Positions 1 to 8,243 of a DNA stretch of 64,000 nucleotides are shown in pieces. Positions within the stretch are counted from its first letter, which is position 1. Every line of letters starts with the position of its first letter. The stretch covers positions 310,001-374,000 of the forward strand of contig NZ_WBXO01000001.1 of assembly GCF_008933955.1 (NCBI RefSeq). The letters run 5' to 3'. Below the pieces are notes generated by a model. That model was not told where the DNA came from. It ran no database searches and saw only the letters and a list, made by a program, of their open reading frames with translations. A program made the position numbers and the translations under genes. Source of the stretch: Heliorestis acidaminivorans (GTDB taxonomy: Bacteria > Bacillota > Desulfitobacteriia > Heliobacteriales > Heliobacteriaceae).

Positions 1-111
1 AAAGCCCGGTGTATTGAAAAGAGGAGCCATCACCAGAATACCAGCAACCCTGGTCATCATCATCAACAATATATCTAGATGAACCAGAAATTGGGAGATG
101 ACCGTTTCCAC
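1..111 (-). CDS. fliR: FliR, flagellar export gate protein (N-terminal part, cut by window edge)
   Basis: FliR is an integral membrane component of the flagellar type III export gate, together with FliP and FliQ. Only the first 37 codons are in the window. They read as a hydrophobic segment followed by the family-typical ending RVAGILVMAPLF at residues 21-32. The start is a GTG at 111-109, preceded by an AAAGGG-type ribosome binding site; an in-frame TAA lies just upstream of this GTG. The gene follows fliQ after 32 bases, as in the usual fliP-fliQ-fliR order, and continues beyond the left edge. Confidence 0.85.
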   Translation of the reverse strand, partial: METVISQFLVHLDILLMMMTRVAGILVMAPLFNTPGF

Positions 112-143
112 TGGTTAAAATCCCTTTCCCGTAAAATTCTTCT

Positions 144-419
144 TTATCGAATAAATGTATAAAGATGGAGATTCTCAAAAAGGCTACCTGTATATTGAAG
201 CATGTTTTCTAGCAACCAAGGACCAAGTATAAAAATAATGAGAAAAACACCTATAATTTTCGGTACAAATGCGAGGGTCGCTTCTTGTATCTGTGTTGTA
301 GCCTGAAATAAACTTACAGCCAAACCAATTAACAAGCTTCCCGCTAAAACCGGTGTGCCAATTATCAATACAGCAGTTAGAGCATCACGAGCAAGCTGAA
401 TTACAATATCTTGTGGCAA
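144..419 (-). CDS. fliQ: FliQ, flagellar export gate protein
   Basis: This 91-residue protein has two membrane segments (about residues 14-40 and 52-73) and the FliQ-type middle motif ATTQIQEATLAFVPK. It belongs to the FliP-FliQ-FliR export channel in the cytoplasmic membrane. The start codon is TTG, supported by a strong GGGGAGGG ribosome binding site 5 bases upstream. Length is normal for the family. It sits between fliP and fliR, so identity is secure. Confidence 0.95.
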   Translation of the reverse strand: MPQDIVIQLARDALTAVLIIGTPVLAGSLLIGLAVSLFQATTQIQEATLAFVPKIIGVFLIIFILGPWLLENMLQYTGSLFENLHLYTFIR

Positions 420-484
420 GATCTTCCCTCCCCTAATGAAAGCAAATTTATTGTTAAAAAGTACTACTCACTTGACAAGGAGGG

Positions 485-1258
485 TCATTGGAAACTAAGG
501 ACAAGAGATCGTACTATTAAGTACCAACCATCTACAAGAACAAAGACAAGCACTTTAAAAGGTAATGAAATCATCATAGGCGGTAACATCATCATCCCCA
601 TGGACATGAGCACAGAACCTACTATCATATCTATCACAATAAAAGGCAAGTAAATAATTGCACCAATCTGGAAAGCAGTCTTTAATTCACTAAGTATAAA
701 GGCTGGAATTACAACACGCGTTGGTATATCTCTGTATGTTTCAGGTTGGTCAATTTCTGCAAGATTGACGAATAGTGCTAGATCTTTTTCTCTCGTCTGC
801 TTTAACATAAATTCTCGAAGAGGATCAATAGCATTTTCTAATGCTTCATCTTGTGATAACTCACCGGCTATGTAAGGTTGTAAAGCCTGTTCATTTATAG
901 TAGACCAAGTAGGTGCCATAATAAAGAAGGTTAGAAACAAGGCCAGTCCAATTAAGACTTGGTTGGGTGGCATTGTTTGCATGGCCAATGCGGTACGAGT
1001 AAAGTTTAAGACCACGATGATACGAGTAAAGGAAGTCATCATGATCAAGATTGCCGGTGCAAGCGATAAGACAGTCAAGAGAAAAAGTATTTGTAGACTT
1101 TTTGAAACTTCTACAGGATCGTCTGTACCTTCCACTCCAATCGATACAGTTGGAATTGGTAGAGGATTGGCCAGCCCTTCTGTAGGCACGAGGGTTACAA
1201 ATAAAAGCAGTAATAAAGGTAATCTTAGTAATTGACCTCTGCGCCACAGGGACTTCAT
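485..1258 (-). CDS. fliP: FliP, flagellar export gate protein
   Basis: FliP forms the core of the type III flagellar export gate. The 257-residue protein has an N-terminal signal peptide (about residues 1-30, LLLLLFVTLVPTEGLA), then four membrane segments. Family motifs are clear: SFTRIIVVLNFTR in the first loop and IPAFILSELKTAFQIG before the third segment. The ATG at 1258 overlaps the fliO stop by one base; a GTG three bases before it is an equally possible start. An AGAAGGAG site lies upstream. Cotranscribed with fliO and fliQ. Confidence 0.96.
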   Translation of the reverse strand: MKSLWRRGQLLRLPLLLLLFVTLVPTEGLANPLPIPTVSIGVEGTDDPVEVSKSLQILFLLTVLSLAPAILIMMTSFTRIIVVLNFTRTALAMQTMPPNQVLIGLALFLTFFIMAPTWSTINEQALQPYIAGELSQDEALENAIDPLREFMLKQTREKDLALFVNLAEIDQPETYRDIPTRVVIPAFILSELKTAFQIGAIIYLPFIVIDMIVGSVLMSMGMMMLPPMMISLPFKVLVFVLVDGWYLIVRSLVLSFQ

Positions 1259-1926
1259 CACATTTTCTCTCCTTCTCTGGAGCTCTTGTTATTCTGCTTT
1301 TCATCTCCCATCCGCAGGGAATTCAATCGATCGATCTGTCGCATCATTTCACTATGAAAAGATAGGTCGTTTTTATTCCTTTCTTCTCCTTTGAGCTTCG
1401 TTGCCACATTGCGAAGATCGGAAAAAAAGTTGGGTACTGGTAATTCTTTCTGTTCTTCAATAGATCTTTGAATAGATTCTATTTTTTTCGGATCTGTTAT
1501 CTCCATAATCGGTTGTATTGATTGATCCGTTACAGCAAGAACAACATATTTACCTGCTATTTCTGTAATAAAAAGATTCTTGTTAGGTCCTAAAGAAACT
1601 CGATCTAGTACAGAGAGCCATTCCCCTTTGGGAAAGAAAGCTGTATTTCCTGGTCTCTTTAAGTAGCGTAGTACAAGCCAGGCAACTATAGCCAATATGG
1701 AAAGAGTGATAATCAATCGAAAAATAACTTCTCCTGTGCCTGGCATGCTTTCTGAGCGATCTTCGAAGACCGCTGTAGAAGGATAAGGCCGTTCTTGCAA
1801 ACTGCCTCCCCCCTCTAAGTCTGAGCTTGCCAGAGCACTAAGAGGGTTCATGAGCAACAAAAGAAGTAAAGTTAAAAATACCAGGCCGCCGATGTTTCGG
1901 CGGCCAGAATGCCGACATACATTCAT
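1258..1926 (-). CDS. fliO: FliO/FliZ-type flagellar biosynthesis protein
   Basis: FliO assists assembly of the FliP-containing export gate. This 222-residue protein has a hydrophobic leader (residues 14-33), a single membrane anchor (about 68-87), and a basic cytoplasmic region with the FliO pattern LKRPGN...LSVLDRVSLGPNKNLFITEIAGKYVVLAVTD. The C-terminal 60 residues are charged and low in conservation, as is usual. The ribosome binding site before the ATG (GGCGGGA) is weak, and a strong hairpin lies inside codons 7-14. Position directly before fliP supports the name. Confidence 0.88.
   Translation of the reverse strand: MNVCRHSGRRNIGGLVFLTLLLLLLMNPLSALASSDLEGGGSLQERPYPSTAVFEDRSESMPGTGEVIFRLIITLSILAIVAWLVLRYLKRPGNTAFFPKGEWLSVLDRVSLGPNKNLFITEIAGKYVVLAVTDQSIQPIMEITDPKKIESIQRSIEEQKELPVPNFFSDLRNVATKLKGEERNKNDLSFHSEMMRQIDRLNSLRMGDEKQNNKSSREGEKM
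1884..1905 (-). terminator. Terminator-like hairpin inside the fliO start region
   Basis: A perfect 9-bp inverted repeat (GGCCGCCGA / TCGGCGGCC, 4-base loop) occupies fliO codons 8-14. On the transcript it is followed by UGGUAUUUUU, an imperfect U-rich run. It could act as an attenuator between cheY and fliO or could block ribosomes near the fliO start; it may also simply be coding sequence. Its GC content contrasts sharply with the surrounding A/T-rich DNA. Confidence 0.4.
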
Positions 1927-1986
1927 AAATGTCCCGCCTAACCTGGAGAGAAAGTAATGTTACAGATTCTGAAGCGGTGGGTACGA

Positions 1987-2349
1987 TTAACCAATAGCTT
2001 TTTTTACTGCTTCCAATACTCTTTCTGGTTGAAAGGGCTTAACGATAAAGTCTTTAGCACCAGCTTGAATAGCATCAATAACCATTGCCTGCTGTCCCAT
2101 TGCACTGCACATAATAATTCTTGCACTAGCATCAACTTGTCGAATAGCTTTAACTGCATTAATGCCATCCATTTCAGGCATGGTAATATCCATTGTTGTT
2201 AGATCTGGTCTTAGTTCTTTCCATTTTTCTACGGCAACTGCTCCGTTTTCTGCTTCTCCTACAACTTCATAACCATTTTTCGATAGAATATCTTTAATCA
2301 TCATGCGCATGAAAGCCGCATCATCGACAATCAAAATACGATTGGCCAT
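1987..2349 (-). CDS. cheY: CheY chemotaxis response regulator
   Basis: A single-domain receiver protein of 120 residues. The acidic pair D9/D10, the phosphoacceptor D54 (TTMDITMPEMDG), S82 and K104 (FIVKPF) are all in place. Phosphorylated CheY acts on the flagellar switch (FliM/FliY). Its place immediately after fliY, which carries CheC-type phosphatase sites, is the Bacillus-type arrangement and suggests that FliY helps to dephosphorylate CheY. The ATG follows a GGAGGATG ribosome binding site. Confidence 0.96.
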   Translation of the reverse strand: MANRILIVDDAAFMRMMIKDILSKNGYEVVGEAENGAVAVEKWKELRPDLTTMDITMPEMDGINAVKAIRQVDASARIIMCSAMGQQAMVIDAIQAGAKDFIVKPFQPERVLEAVKKAIG

Positions 2350-2367
2350 GATATATTCATCCTCCGT

Positions 2368-3687
2368 TTACTGTAGATTTCCAATCCGCTCTATGGGATT
2401 TACAATATCCGTTATGCGGACACCAAAGTTTTCATCAATTACGACAACTTCACCTTTGGCCACTAACTTACCATTTACTAGAATATCAACTGGCTCACCA
2501 GCCAATTTATCTAGCTCAATCACCGAACCGGAGCCAAGCTCCAAGATGTCTCGAATAGTTTTCTTTGTTTTTCCTAGTTCAACAGTTACCTGCAAAGGCA
2601 CATCCATTATAAGATTTAGATTACCTACTTCTTTTGATGAAGTTTGGCCTTGCAGTGGTGAAAATTGAACAGGTTGGACAGGGATAGACGATGGAGTTGG
2701 TGGTTGTGGTGGGGGATACATCATACCTTGTTGGGGGTGATGATAGTAGTTCCCATAGCCTGGTGGTGGACCATAGTAATGTTGTGGCGGTGGTGCTCCG
2801 TAAGGTTCACTACCTGAACCCATTGGTGGTACCTGCGGAGGTTGATGCTGCGGCATTGGTTGCTGAGGTGCTGTTACCGCTGATGGTCCTGCAGCCATTG
2901 GTGAAGCTGTTGCTGCTCCTGGAAGATCTGGGAATGGCGCTGTAGAAGGAGGAACTGATGCTGCAACTTCTGCTGTGTTTGTAGCTGCACTTTCACTACT
3001 GTCTCCCATTAAGCCTCTGGTCAGGGCTTTAGAAAAGGGAATGGGGAAGATCTGCATCAATTCACTATCAATTAAACCTTCTATAACCATTCGAAATGCC
3101 ACTTTTACAACAGGATCAGACTCTGGATGTTGAAGTTCCTCACTAGCAAAATCAACTTTGTTCAATTCAGGTGGAGAAATGTCTATTTTTTTGTTCAGCA
3201 TAGTTGCCATTGATGTTGACGCTGAGCCCATCATTTGGTTCATAGCTTCAGAAATAGCACTAAAGTGCAACTCTGATAGTTCTATTGGTGGCGCTGATCC
3301 ATCTCCACCCATCATCAAATCAACGATAATAGCTACATCGGACTCTTTGATGACAAGTACATTGTTACCCTCTAATCCTGCTGTATAGTGTACATCAACA
3401 ACAACAAATGGTGAAGGGTAATCCCTTTGAATCTCTGTTTTTGATGTTAGAGATACTCGAGGGGTAGTTATGTCTACTTTTTTGCCTAGAAGTGTTGACA
3501 ATGTTGTTGCTGCTGTTCCCATAGAGATGTTGGCTATCTCACCAATAACGTCTTTTTCCATGTCACTAATGCTGTTATTGGGATCTACCGGTGCTGTTAA
3601 GTTATCTTCTGCTGGAGAGGTATCGGCATCGGATCCTTTAAGCAGGGCATCTATTTCTTCTTGCGATAGAACACCACTACTCATCAT
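2368..3687 (-). CDS. fliY: FliY, flagellar switch protein with CheC phosphatase and FliN domains
   Basis: This 439-residue protein starts with the motif LSQEEIDALLKG shared with FliM. Two CheC-like phosphatase signatures follow: D46-x3-E50-x2-N53 and S143-x3-E147-x2-N150. A long linker (about 232-350) is rich in Pro, Ala, Gly, Tyr and His. The C-terminus (about 357-435) is a SpoA/FliN domain (LGKTKKTIRDILELGSGSVI). It serves as the FliN-equivalent of the switch ring and probably as a CheY-P phosphatase. The start chosen, ATG at 3687 (a second ATG follows), has an AAGGAG site at proper distance and overlaps the fliM end by 11 bases. No separate fliN is seen in the window. Confidence 0.94.
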   Translation of the reverse strand: MMSSGVLSQEEIDALLKGSDADTSPAEDNLTAPVDPNNSISDMEKDVIGEIANISMGTAATTLSTLLGKKVDITTPRVSLTSKTEIQRDYPSPFVVVDVHYTAGLEGNNVLVIKESDVAIIVDLMMGGDGSAPPIELSELHFSAISEAMNQMMGSASTSMATMLNKKIDISPPELNKVDFASEELQHPESDPVVKVAFRMVIEGLIDSELMQIFPIPFSKALTRGLMGDSSESAATNTAEVAASVPPSTAPFPDLPGAATASPMAAGPSAVTAPQQPMPQHQPPQVPPMGSGSEPYGAPPPQHYYGPPPGYGNYYHHPQQGMMYPPPQPPTPSSIPVQPVQFSPLQGQTSSKEVGNLNLIMDVPLQVTVELGKTKKTIRDILELGSGSVIELDKLAGEPVDILVNGKLVAKGEVVVIDENFGVRITDIVNPIERIGNLQ

Positions 3688-4675
3688 CTGTCTCAACTCC
3701 TTCATCGAAGGTAGAGGTGATCTGCACACCTAGTTTTGAACCGACGACACCGGGTCGCCCCCAATACTTCCTTCGTTGACCTACCATTACGATTAGTTCT
3801 TCAGAAACTTGGTTATCAAGTTGGATTACGTCACCTTTTTGAAGATCTAAGAGCTCACTTACATGTAAGTGCGTCTGACCTAATAAAACTGTCATCGGAA
3901 TTTTGGCTTTTTCTAAACGTGAACGCAGAATATCTAATTGCTCCTGCGTACGCCCTTTTGCTGAACTAGAAAACCAAAAATGAGCACTGAGCTTACTGAT
4001 AATTGGTTCAAGTAGAATATAAGGCAAGCAGATGTTAATCATACCTTCTGTCTCACCAATACGACAATCTAAGGTGATCAGCACGACCATTTCTGTAGGT
4101 GCTACAATTTGAACAAACTGAGGGTTAGTTTCAATTACTTCGAGGTTAGCACTTACCTCAGCAATATTTTCCCATGCTTCTGCAAAGCTATCTAGCATTC
4201 TCCTCGTCGTTCTCTGAAAAACAGATTGCTCTATTTCTGTTAAGCCCCGAATCTTGCTTGGAGGTTGTCCAGTACCTCCAAAAAGACGATCAATAATAGA
4301 AAAAGCAATATTCGGATTAACTTCCATAATGCCATTACCATCTAAAGGGGTCATAGTAAAGATGTTGACAATGGTGGGATTGGGAATAGAACGAACAAAT
4401 TCTTCATAGGTTAATTGATCAACTGACATAACTGAAATCTGAACCAGGGTACGTAAATGGGCTGAAAAGTATGTAGTCAGACTGCGGCAGAAGTTCTCGT
4501 AAATTACTTGTAAAGTATGAATCTGGTCTTTTGAGAACTTATTAGGTCTTTTAAAGTCGTAGAGGCGTACTTTGTTGGCCAAGTCTTCTTGCTTCACTTC
4601 ATCAGCGGTGACTTGACCACTGGCAAGGGCATTTAATAGAGCATCTATTTCCGATTGAGAGAGAACTTCGCTCAT
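3677..4675 (-). CDS. fliM: FliM, flagellar motor switch protein
   Basis: FliM binds CheY-P and sits in the cytoplasmic C-ring, passing direction signals to FliG. This protein has 332 residues, the normal length. It carries the N-terminal CheY-binding motif LSQSEIDALLNAL (residues 5-17), a CheC-like middle domain and a C-terminal SpoA domain (about 255-320, HLHVSELLDLQKGDVIQLD). It lies between fliL and fliY with an 11-base overlap into fliY, which implies translational coupling. It ends with TAG, showing amber is used as an ordinary stop nearby. Confidence 0.97.
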   Translation of the reverse strand: MSEVLSQSEIDALLNALASGQVTADEVKQEDLANKVRLYDFKRPNKFSKDQIHTLQVIYENFCRSLTTYFSAHLRTLVQISVMSVDQLTYEEFVRSIPNPTIVNIFTMTPLDGNGIMEVNPNIAFSIIDRLFGGTGQPPSKIRGLTEIEQSVFQRTTRRMLDSFAEAWENIAEVSANLEVIETNPQFVQIVAPTEMVVLITLDCRIGETEGMINICLPYILLEPIISKLSAHFWFSSSAKGRTQEQLDILRSRLEKAKIPMTVLLGQTHLHVSELLDLQKGDVIQLDNQVSEELIVMVGQRRKYWGRPGVVGSKLGVQITSTFDEGVETDDE

Positions 4676-4726
4676 TTTTTAACCCTCACCTCCTCCTTAT
4701 CGAACCTTTAATCATTCATTACACCT

Positions 4727-5221
4727 TTATTGATAAACAATATCTATGAAGTAAACATTTCGAAACTTGTCTGCTCCAAATTGTTTGTTAAGAGCAATAA
4801 GTATTTCCCTCTTCACTCTTTCTCTTCCTTCATGGCTCTGAAAATCATCAATTGTTTTTGCACTTAGTACTGCTAGTACTCGATCACGAACAATAGGCAA
4901 TTGTTCATCTAGTTCGGCGATTACTTTTTCATCTCTTTTTTGCATGTTTAGCTCTAAAGAAATCTGAGCTAATAAGTATCTTCTGCCACCGGGATCAGCA
5001 AGGTTCGTCTTAAATTCTCCGCCTGGATCGTATAGCACACCAGGCGCTCTTACTGGCTCTTGAATGGTAGTACCACCTATTAAGCCATTAGGAGCTACAA
5101 AGAAAGTAAAAGCCGCAATTGAGATAAGTGCTGTTATGACCATCATGGCCAAGGCAATGACTATAAACTTTATGTTTATAGACGATTTTTTCTTTTCTTC
5201 ATTTTTTTCATTTTCAGCCAT
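4727..5221 (-). CDS. fliL: FliL, basal body-associated stator helper
   Basis: FliL surrounds the stator and supports motor torque. The 164-residue product has a charged cytoplasmic start, one membrane anchor (about residues 18-42), and a periplasmic domain ending in the FliL-typical REILIALNKQFGADKFRNVYFIDIVYQ pattern. I prefer the ATG at 5221 (MAENEKN); an in-frame ATG at 5248 would add nine residues that overlap the GGAAGGAG sequence likely serving as ribosome binding site. Here it follows flbD directly; the motA and motB genes often found between them are absent. Confidence 0.92.
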   Translation of the reverse strand: MAENEKNEEKKKSSINIKFIVIALAMMVITALISIAAFTFFVAPNGLIGGTTIQEPVRAPGVLYDPGGEFKTNLADPGGRRYLLAQISLELNMQKRDEKVIAELDEQLPIVRDRVLAVLSAKTIDDFQSHEGRERVKREILIALNKQFGADKFRNVYFIDIVYQ

Positions 5222-5337
5222 CGTGAAGAAGCGCTCCTTCCCAGGCATTGTTCTTGGCTTGCCCTTGTTAATAAGAAGCCTATCCTCGTCTTATTATATA
5301 TGGATTCTAGGCCATCTTGCTAGCTCCTTCTTTTTTC

Positions 5338-5544
5338 TTATAGGGGATCGTTGGAATATTTCCGTTGATAATAAGCTTTGCGATATGTAATAACGCGCTC
5401 TATGACATCTTCTACCTTTTCTTTAACAACTAGCTTACGTCCTGTTGTTAAAGAAATCAATGTATCTGGTGTAGATTCAACTATCTCTATTAGATCAGCA
5501 TTGATGACTATTTCGCGTTGATTTAGTTGCGTTACTTTGATCAG
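5338..5544 (-). CDS. flbD: FlbD family flagellar protein, apparent CUG start
   Basis: A 68-residue protein with strong resemblance to the Firmicute FlbD/SwrD family: start (M)IKVTQLNQREIVINADL, then IEIVESTPDTLISLTTGRK and VVKEKVEDVIERVI. SwrD in Bacillus increases stator torque. No ATG, GTG or TTG lies in frame before codon 29, so standard gene finding misses it. The reading frame begins at CTG (5544-5542), seven bases after an AGGGGGGG ribosome binding site. An ATG immediately followed by TAA lies between that site and the CTG. Homology begins exactly at the CTG. It follows the terminator after flgE and precedes fliL. Confidence 0.85.
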   Translation of the reverse strand: MIKVTQLNQREIVINADLIEIVESTPDTLISLTTGRKLVVKEKVEDVIERVITYRKAYYQRKYSNDPL

Positions 5545-5573
5545 CTTACATCCCCCCCTAATAATGATAAAAC

Positions 5574-5601
5574 GGGCGGGTTTGGCCTTTAATACCCGCC
5601 C
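5574..5601 (-). terminator. Intrinsic terminator or attenuator between flgE and flbD
   Basis: Minus-strand stem GGGCGGGT / ACCCGCCC (8 bp) with a 12-base loop, followed by GUUUUAU. It would reduce transcription into flbD-fliL-fliM and the genes beyond, so it may mark an internal boundary of the flagellar operon. Confidence 0.6.
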
Positions 5602-5687
5602 TCAATAAAAGAAGCAAGTTACGGTATTAACTGTATATTTCACATCAACAGGTTCAATCACTTTTTAGAGACTTTAATTTACTTCTA

Positions 5688-7079
5688 TTAGCGTTTCAGA
5701 TTTACTAATTCTTCAATCATTGAATCTGATACGGTAATAATTCGGTTGTTCGCCTGAAAACCACGCTGAGTGACGATCATATCGGTGAATTCCTCAGCTA
5801 ATTCTACGTTAGACATTTCTAGAGAGCCTGGAATAATAGTTCCTCTACCATCTTCACCTGGTCGTCCTGTTCGCGCCATTCCAGAGTTATTCGATTGACT
5901 GTATAAATTTTCGCCGTTTTTAAGTAGACCTGACGGATTGGAAAAATTGGCAATAGCTACTTGGGCAATTTGGCGATTCTGCCCATTAGAGTAACTTCCT
6001 GTGATGGTACCAGTTGCGTCAAAAGAGTAGGTTAGTAAGTCGCCGTCTTGGTAACCATTTTGATCTAATGGTGTGACGGTCGTCGCAGATCCGAACTGAG
6101 TCATAGAAGACAAGTCGATCCAGATTGGTCTGGGAAGTCCTGCCGCGTCTGCTTCTGCTTTGGCTTGCTCAAAGGTCATCTCATCATCATCATCTGGATC
6201 AGGATCTGAGAAATAATTCCCATTCATAGCTGGGATTTCAAAAACACCACCAGGTAATTCGATGGGAGCTATATCATTTTCATCCGATACAAATGATACA
6301 AACTTACCACTTTCGTTAAATTGCATAGCACCACTAATTAAGTTAGCAATATTAGCATTGTTAACGTCAGTCTGGTCACCATCTGTAGTGTAATATCTAC
6401 CATTGGGATGAACTAGGGCGCCTGTTACATTCCAAACATTATCAACGTTACTTTTTGTAAATTTAACTTCTAATTGGTGAGGACCACCTTGAGAATCATA
6501 AATTGTAATAGTCTGTACAATAGCATCATCACCATTCTGCGTTCGCGCATCTAAGTTCTTGATAAAAGTAACTTTATCGGTCGCTTGAGCTTCCATGCTC
6601 ATAGCCTCTCGTAAATTCAAAGCAATTGGTGCATCGGTGCTTTCGATTACTCCATCTACAGCTTTATAACCCATAACGCGCATACCGTTGTCGGTACGTA
6701 CAAGGTTAAAAGAAGTATCTAAATCAAAGTTACCGGCTCTTGTATAATAACGAGAACCACCATCGTCTAAGACGAAGTAACCATCTCCAGAGATAGATAA
6801 ATCAGAGTTTTTTCCTGTTCCTTGCGGACTTGCCGCAGTCGGAACAACTTCAATAGTTGCTATATTCATGCCTAACCCGACTTGCATAGGGTTAGTTCCG
6901 CCACGTCCACCTTGTGGAGCAGAGGCACCGCGTACAGTCTGGTTTAGAACATCTTGGAAAGTAACACGGCTTTTCTTAAAGCCAACTGTGTTTACGTTCG
7001 CAATATTGTTACCGATTACGTCCATTCGTGTCTGATGGTTCCTCAGTGCAGTTACGCCTGAGTAAAGAGAACGCATCAT
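5688..7079 (-). CDS. flgE: FlgE, flagellar hook protein
   Basis: The 463-residue protein has the rod/hook N-terminal signature (TRMDVIGNNIANVNTVGFKKSR, about residues 17-38, quoted in part), a FlaE-type middle region and the C-terminal axial motif LAEEFTDMIVTQRGFQANN near 430-450. FlgE polymerises into the hook outside the cell. An acidic run of Asp residues (DPDPDDDDE) around residue 295 is unusual and probably lies in a surface domain. It follows flgD and the small flagellar-operon gene. Related hook/rod proteins FlgF/FlgG share these ends, but the length and its position after flgD fit FlgE. Confidence 0.93.
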   Translation of the reverse strand: MMRSLYSGVTALRNHQTRMDVIGNNIANVNTVGFKKSRVTFQDVLNQTVRGASAPQGGRGGTNPMQVGLGMNIATIEVVPTAASPQGTGKNSDLSISGDGYFVLDDGGSRYYTRAGNFDLDTSFNLVRTDNGMRVMGYKAVDGVIESTDAPIALNLREAMSMEAQATDKVTFIKNLDARTQNGDDAIVQTITIYDSQGGPHQLEVKFTKSNVDNVWNVTGALVHPNGRYYTTDGDQTDVNNANIANLISGAMQFNESGKFVSFVSDENDIAPIELPGGVFEIPAMNGNYFSDPDPDDDDEMTFEQAKAEADAAGLPRPIWIDLSSMTQFGSATTVTPLDQNGYQDGDLLTYSFDATGTITGSYSNGQNRQIAQVAIANFSNPSGLLKNGENLYSQSNNSGMARTGRPGEDGRGTIIPGSLEMSNVELAEEFTDMIVTQRGFQANNRIITVSDSMIEELVNLKR

Positions 7080-7170
7080 ATTAAAATGACCCCCGTTTCT
7101 TTGATTCTACCTTTCCCGCTGATTGCTTCTATCGGTCCACAATCAAGGCTTCCTCGGGAGGTCCAGCCTT

Positions 7171-7575
7171 TTAAGACGGGATAATCACGGCGCTATCAAT
7201 CTTAGTGAAGACATTGTCTTTAAGTTGATTACCATGGGCAGCTGTGATAACGGTGCGATTTTTGATCGATACAACTAGAGCAAGATCTTTCATCATAACA
7301 AGAGCTTCTTGTGCTCCTTTACTTTCTGCTTTTTGCACAGCTTCGTTTAATTGTTTCAGCTCTTTTTCTCCAAAGTGGATGTTACGCTGGTTTAATCTTT
7401 GTTGTGCATGACTAGAGAATTTTAACTTGCCAGCTTCTTGATCAAGAATTTTTTGAAAGTCCGCTGATTGTCCAGAATTATGAATAGAACCTTTAGCAGT
7501 AGGTGATTTAGTTGTTGGTGCTATATTGTTAGCGCCTGGGATCATTGGTTGAGGATAGAAGAAAGGTTTATTCAT
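7171..7575 (-). CDS. Flagellar operon protein of the TIGR02530 type
   Basis: This 134-residue soluble protein matches, in my recognition, the family of small flagellar-operon proteins found between flgD and flgE in Firmicutes. The conserved core is FSSHAQQRLNQRNI...LNEAVQKAESKGAQEALVMM..LALVVSIKNRTVITA. Molecular function is unknown; location suggests a role in hook assembly. Its ATG overlaps the flgD end by 8 bases, consistent with coupled translation. The N-terminal 35 residues are polar and low complexity. Confidence 0.85.
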   Translation of the reverse strand: MNKPFFYPQPMIPGANNIAPTTKSPTAKGSIHNSGQSADFQKILDQEAGKLKFSSHAQQRLNQRNIHFGEKELKQLNEAVQKAESKGAQEALVMMKDLALVVSIKNRTVITAAHGNQLKDNVFTKIDSAVIIPS

Positions 7576-8152
7576 TATCTTTTACCTCCTCTTCTCCGTC
7601 CTCTTTTGCTTCTGTCTGAGGTATTAATGCAACAGTTTCTTGTTTTGCTATTACCTGACTTATTTCTTCTAATCGAACTGAACGCATGTAAGTCTGATCT
7701 CCATTATTGATCTGTACTTGCAAAATTGGTTGGCCTTTGTCAAACTTTACGCCTCGCACTTCGCCTTGTACAAATTCTGTTAAAGCCATTCCACTATTAT
7801 CATAAATAGTTTCTCCATAGGCATCTCTTTGGAAAGTTACTGCATCAACTTCTTTACCTATGAAACTAACAGCCTGAGCTACATAATTTTCGTGAAGCAT
7901 TTTCATTTGGGCCTCTTTTAACTCCATGAAGCCATCAGCCATGTTTTGCATCTGTTCAAGTGAGCTAAACTGTGCCATTTGGGCAATAAACTCTTTATCT
8001 TCCATAGGTTTCATTGGGTCTTGGTAACGTAATTGTGTAACTAAGAGTTTTAGGAAGTCGTCTTTGCCCATAGTGTTTTTGTCTTTATTAACTTTAGATA
8101 CTTCAAGAGAAGCCATTTGAGAGGCATACTGCGAATTTACTATGTTAGACAC
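7568..8152 (-). CDS. flgD: FlgD, hook-capping protein
   Basis: FlgD caps the growing hook and guides FlgE subunit addition. The 194-residue protein has the FlgD N-terminal signature: MGKDDFLKLLVTQLRYQDPM, then DKEFIAQMAQFSSLEQM (about residues 28-72). The C-terminal part carries a beta-rich region with a short Glu-rich tail. The start is GTG with an AGGAGGTGA ribosome binding site. It lies between fliK and the small flagellar-operon gene. Confidence 0.96.
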   Translation of the reverse strand: MSNIVNSQYASQMASLEVSKVNKDKNTMGKDDFLKLLVTQLRYQDPMKPMEDKEFIAQMAQFSSLEQMQNMADGFMELKEAQMKMLHENYVAQAVSFIGKEVDAVTFQRDAYGETIYDNSGMALTEFVQGEVRGVKFDKGQPILQVQINNGDQTYMRSVRLEEISQVIAKQETVALIPQTEAKEDGEEEVKDNE

Positions 8153-8243
8153 TTCTTCACCTCCTACTAAAACGCTTATAGCTTATTAATCTTTATTAAT
8201 AGAATCTTAAGATGTCGCAACTCTATGATCACTTGCTTTTGTA

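Noticed and set aside
891-1304. Overlapping frame of 137 codons on the minus strand across fliP and fliO
   Set aside because: It is a shadow of the two real genes: no ribosome site, no recognisable family and unlikely composition.
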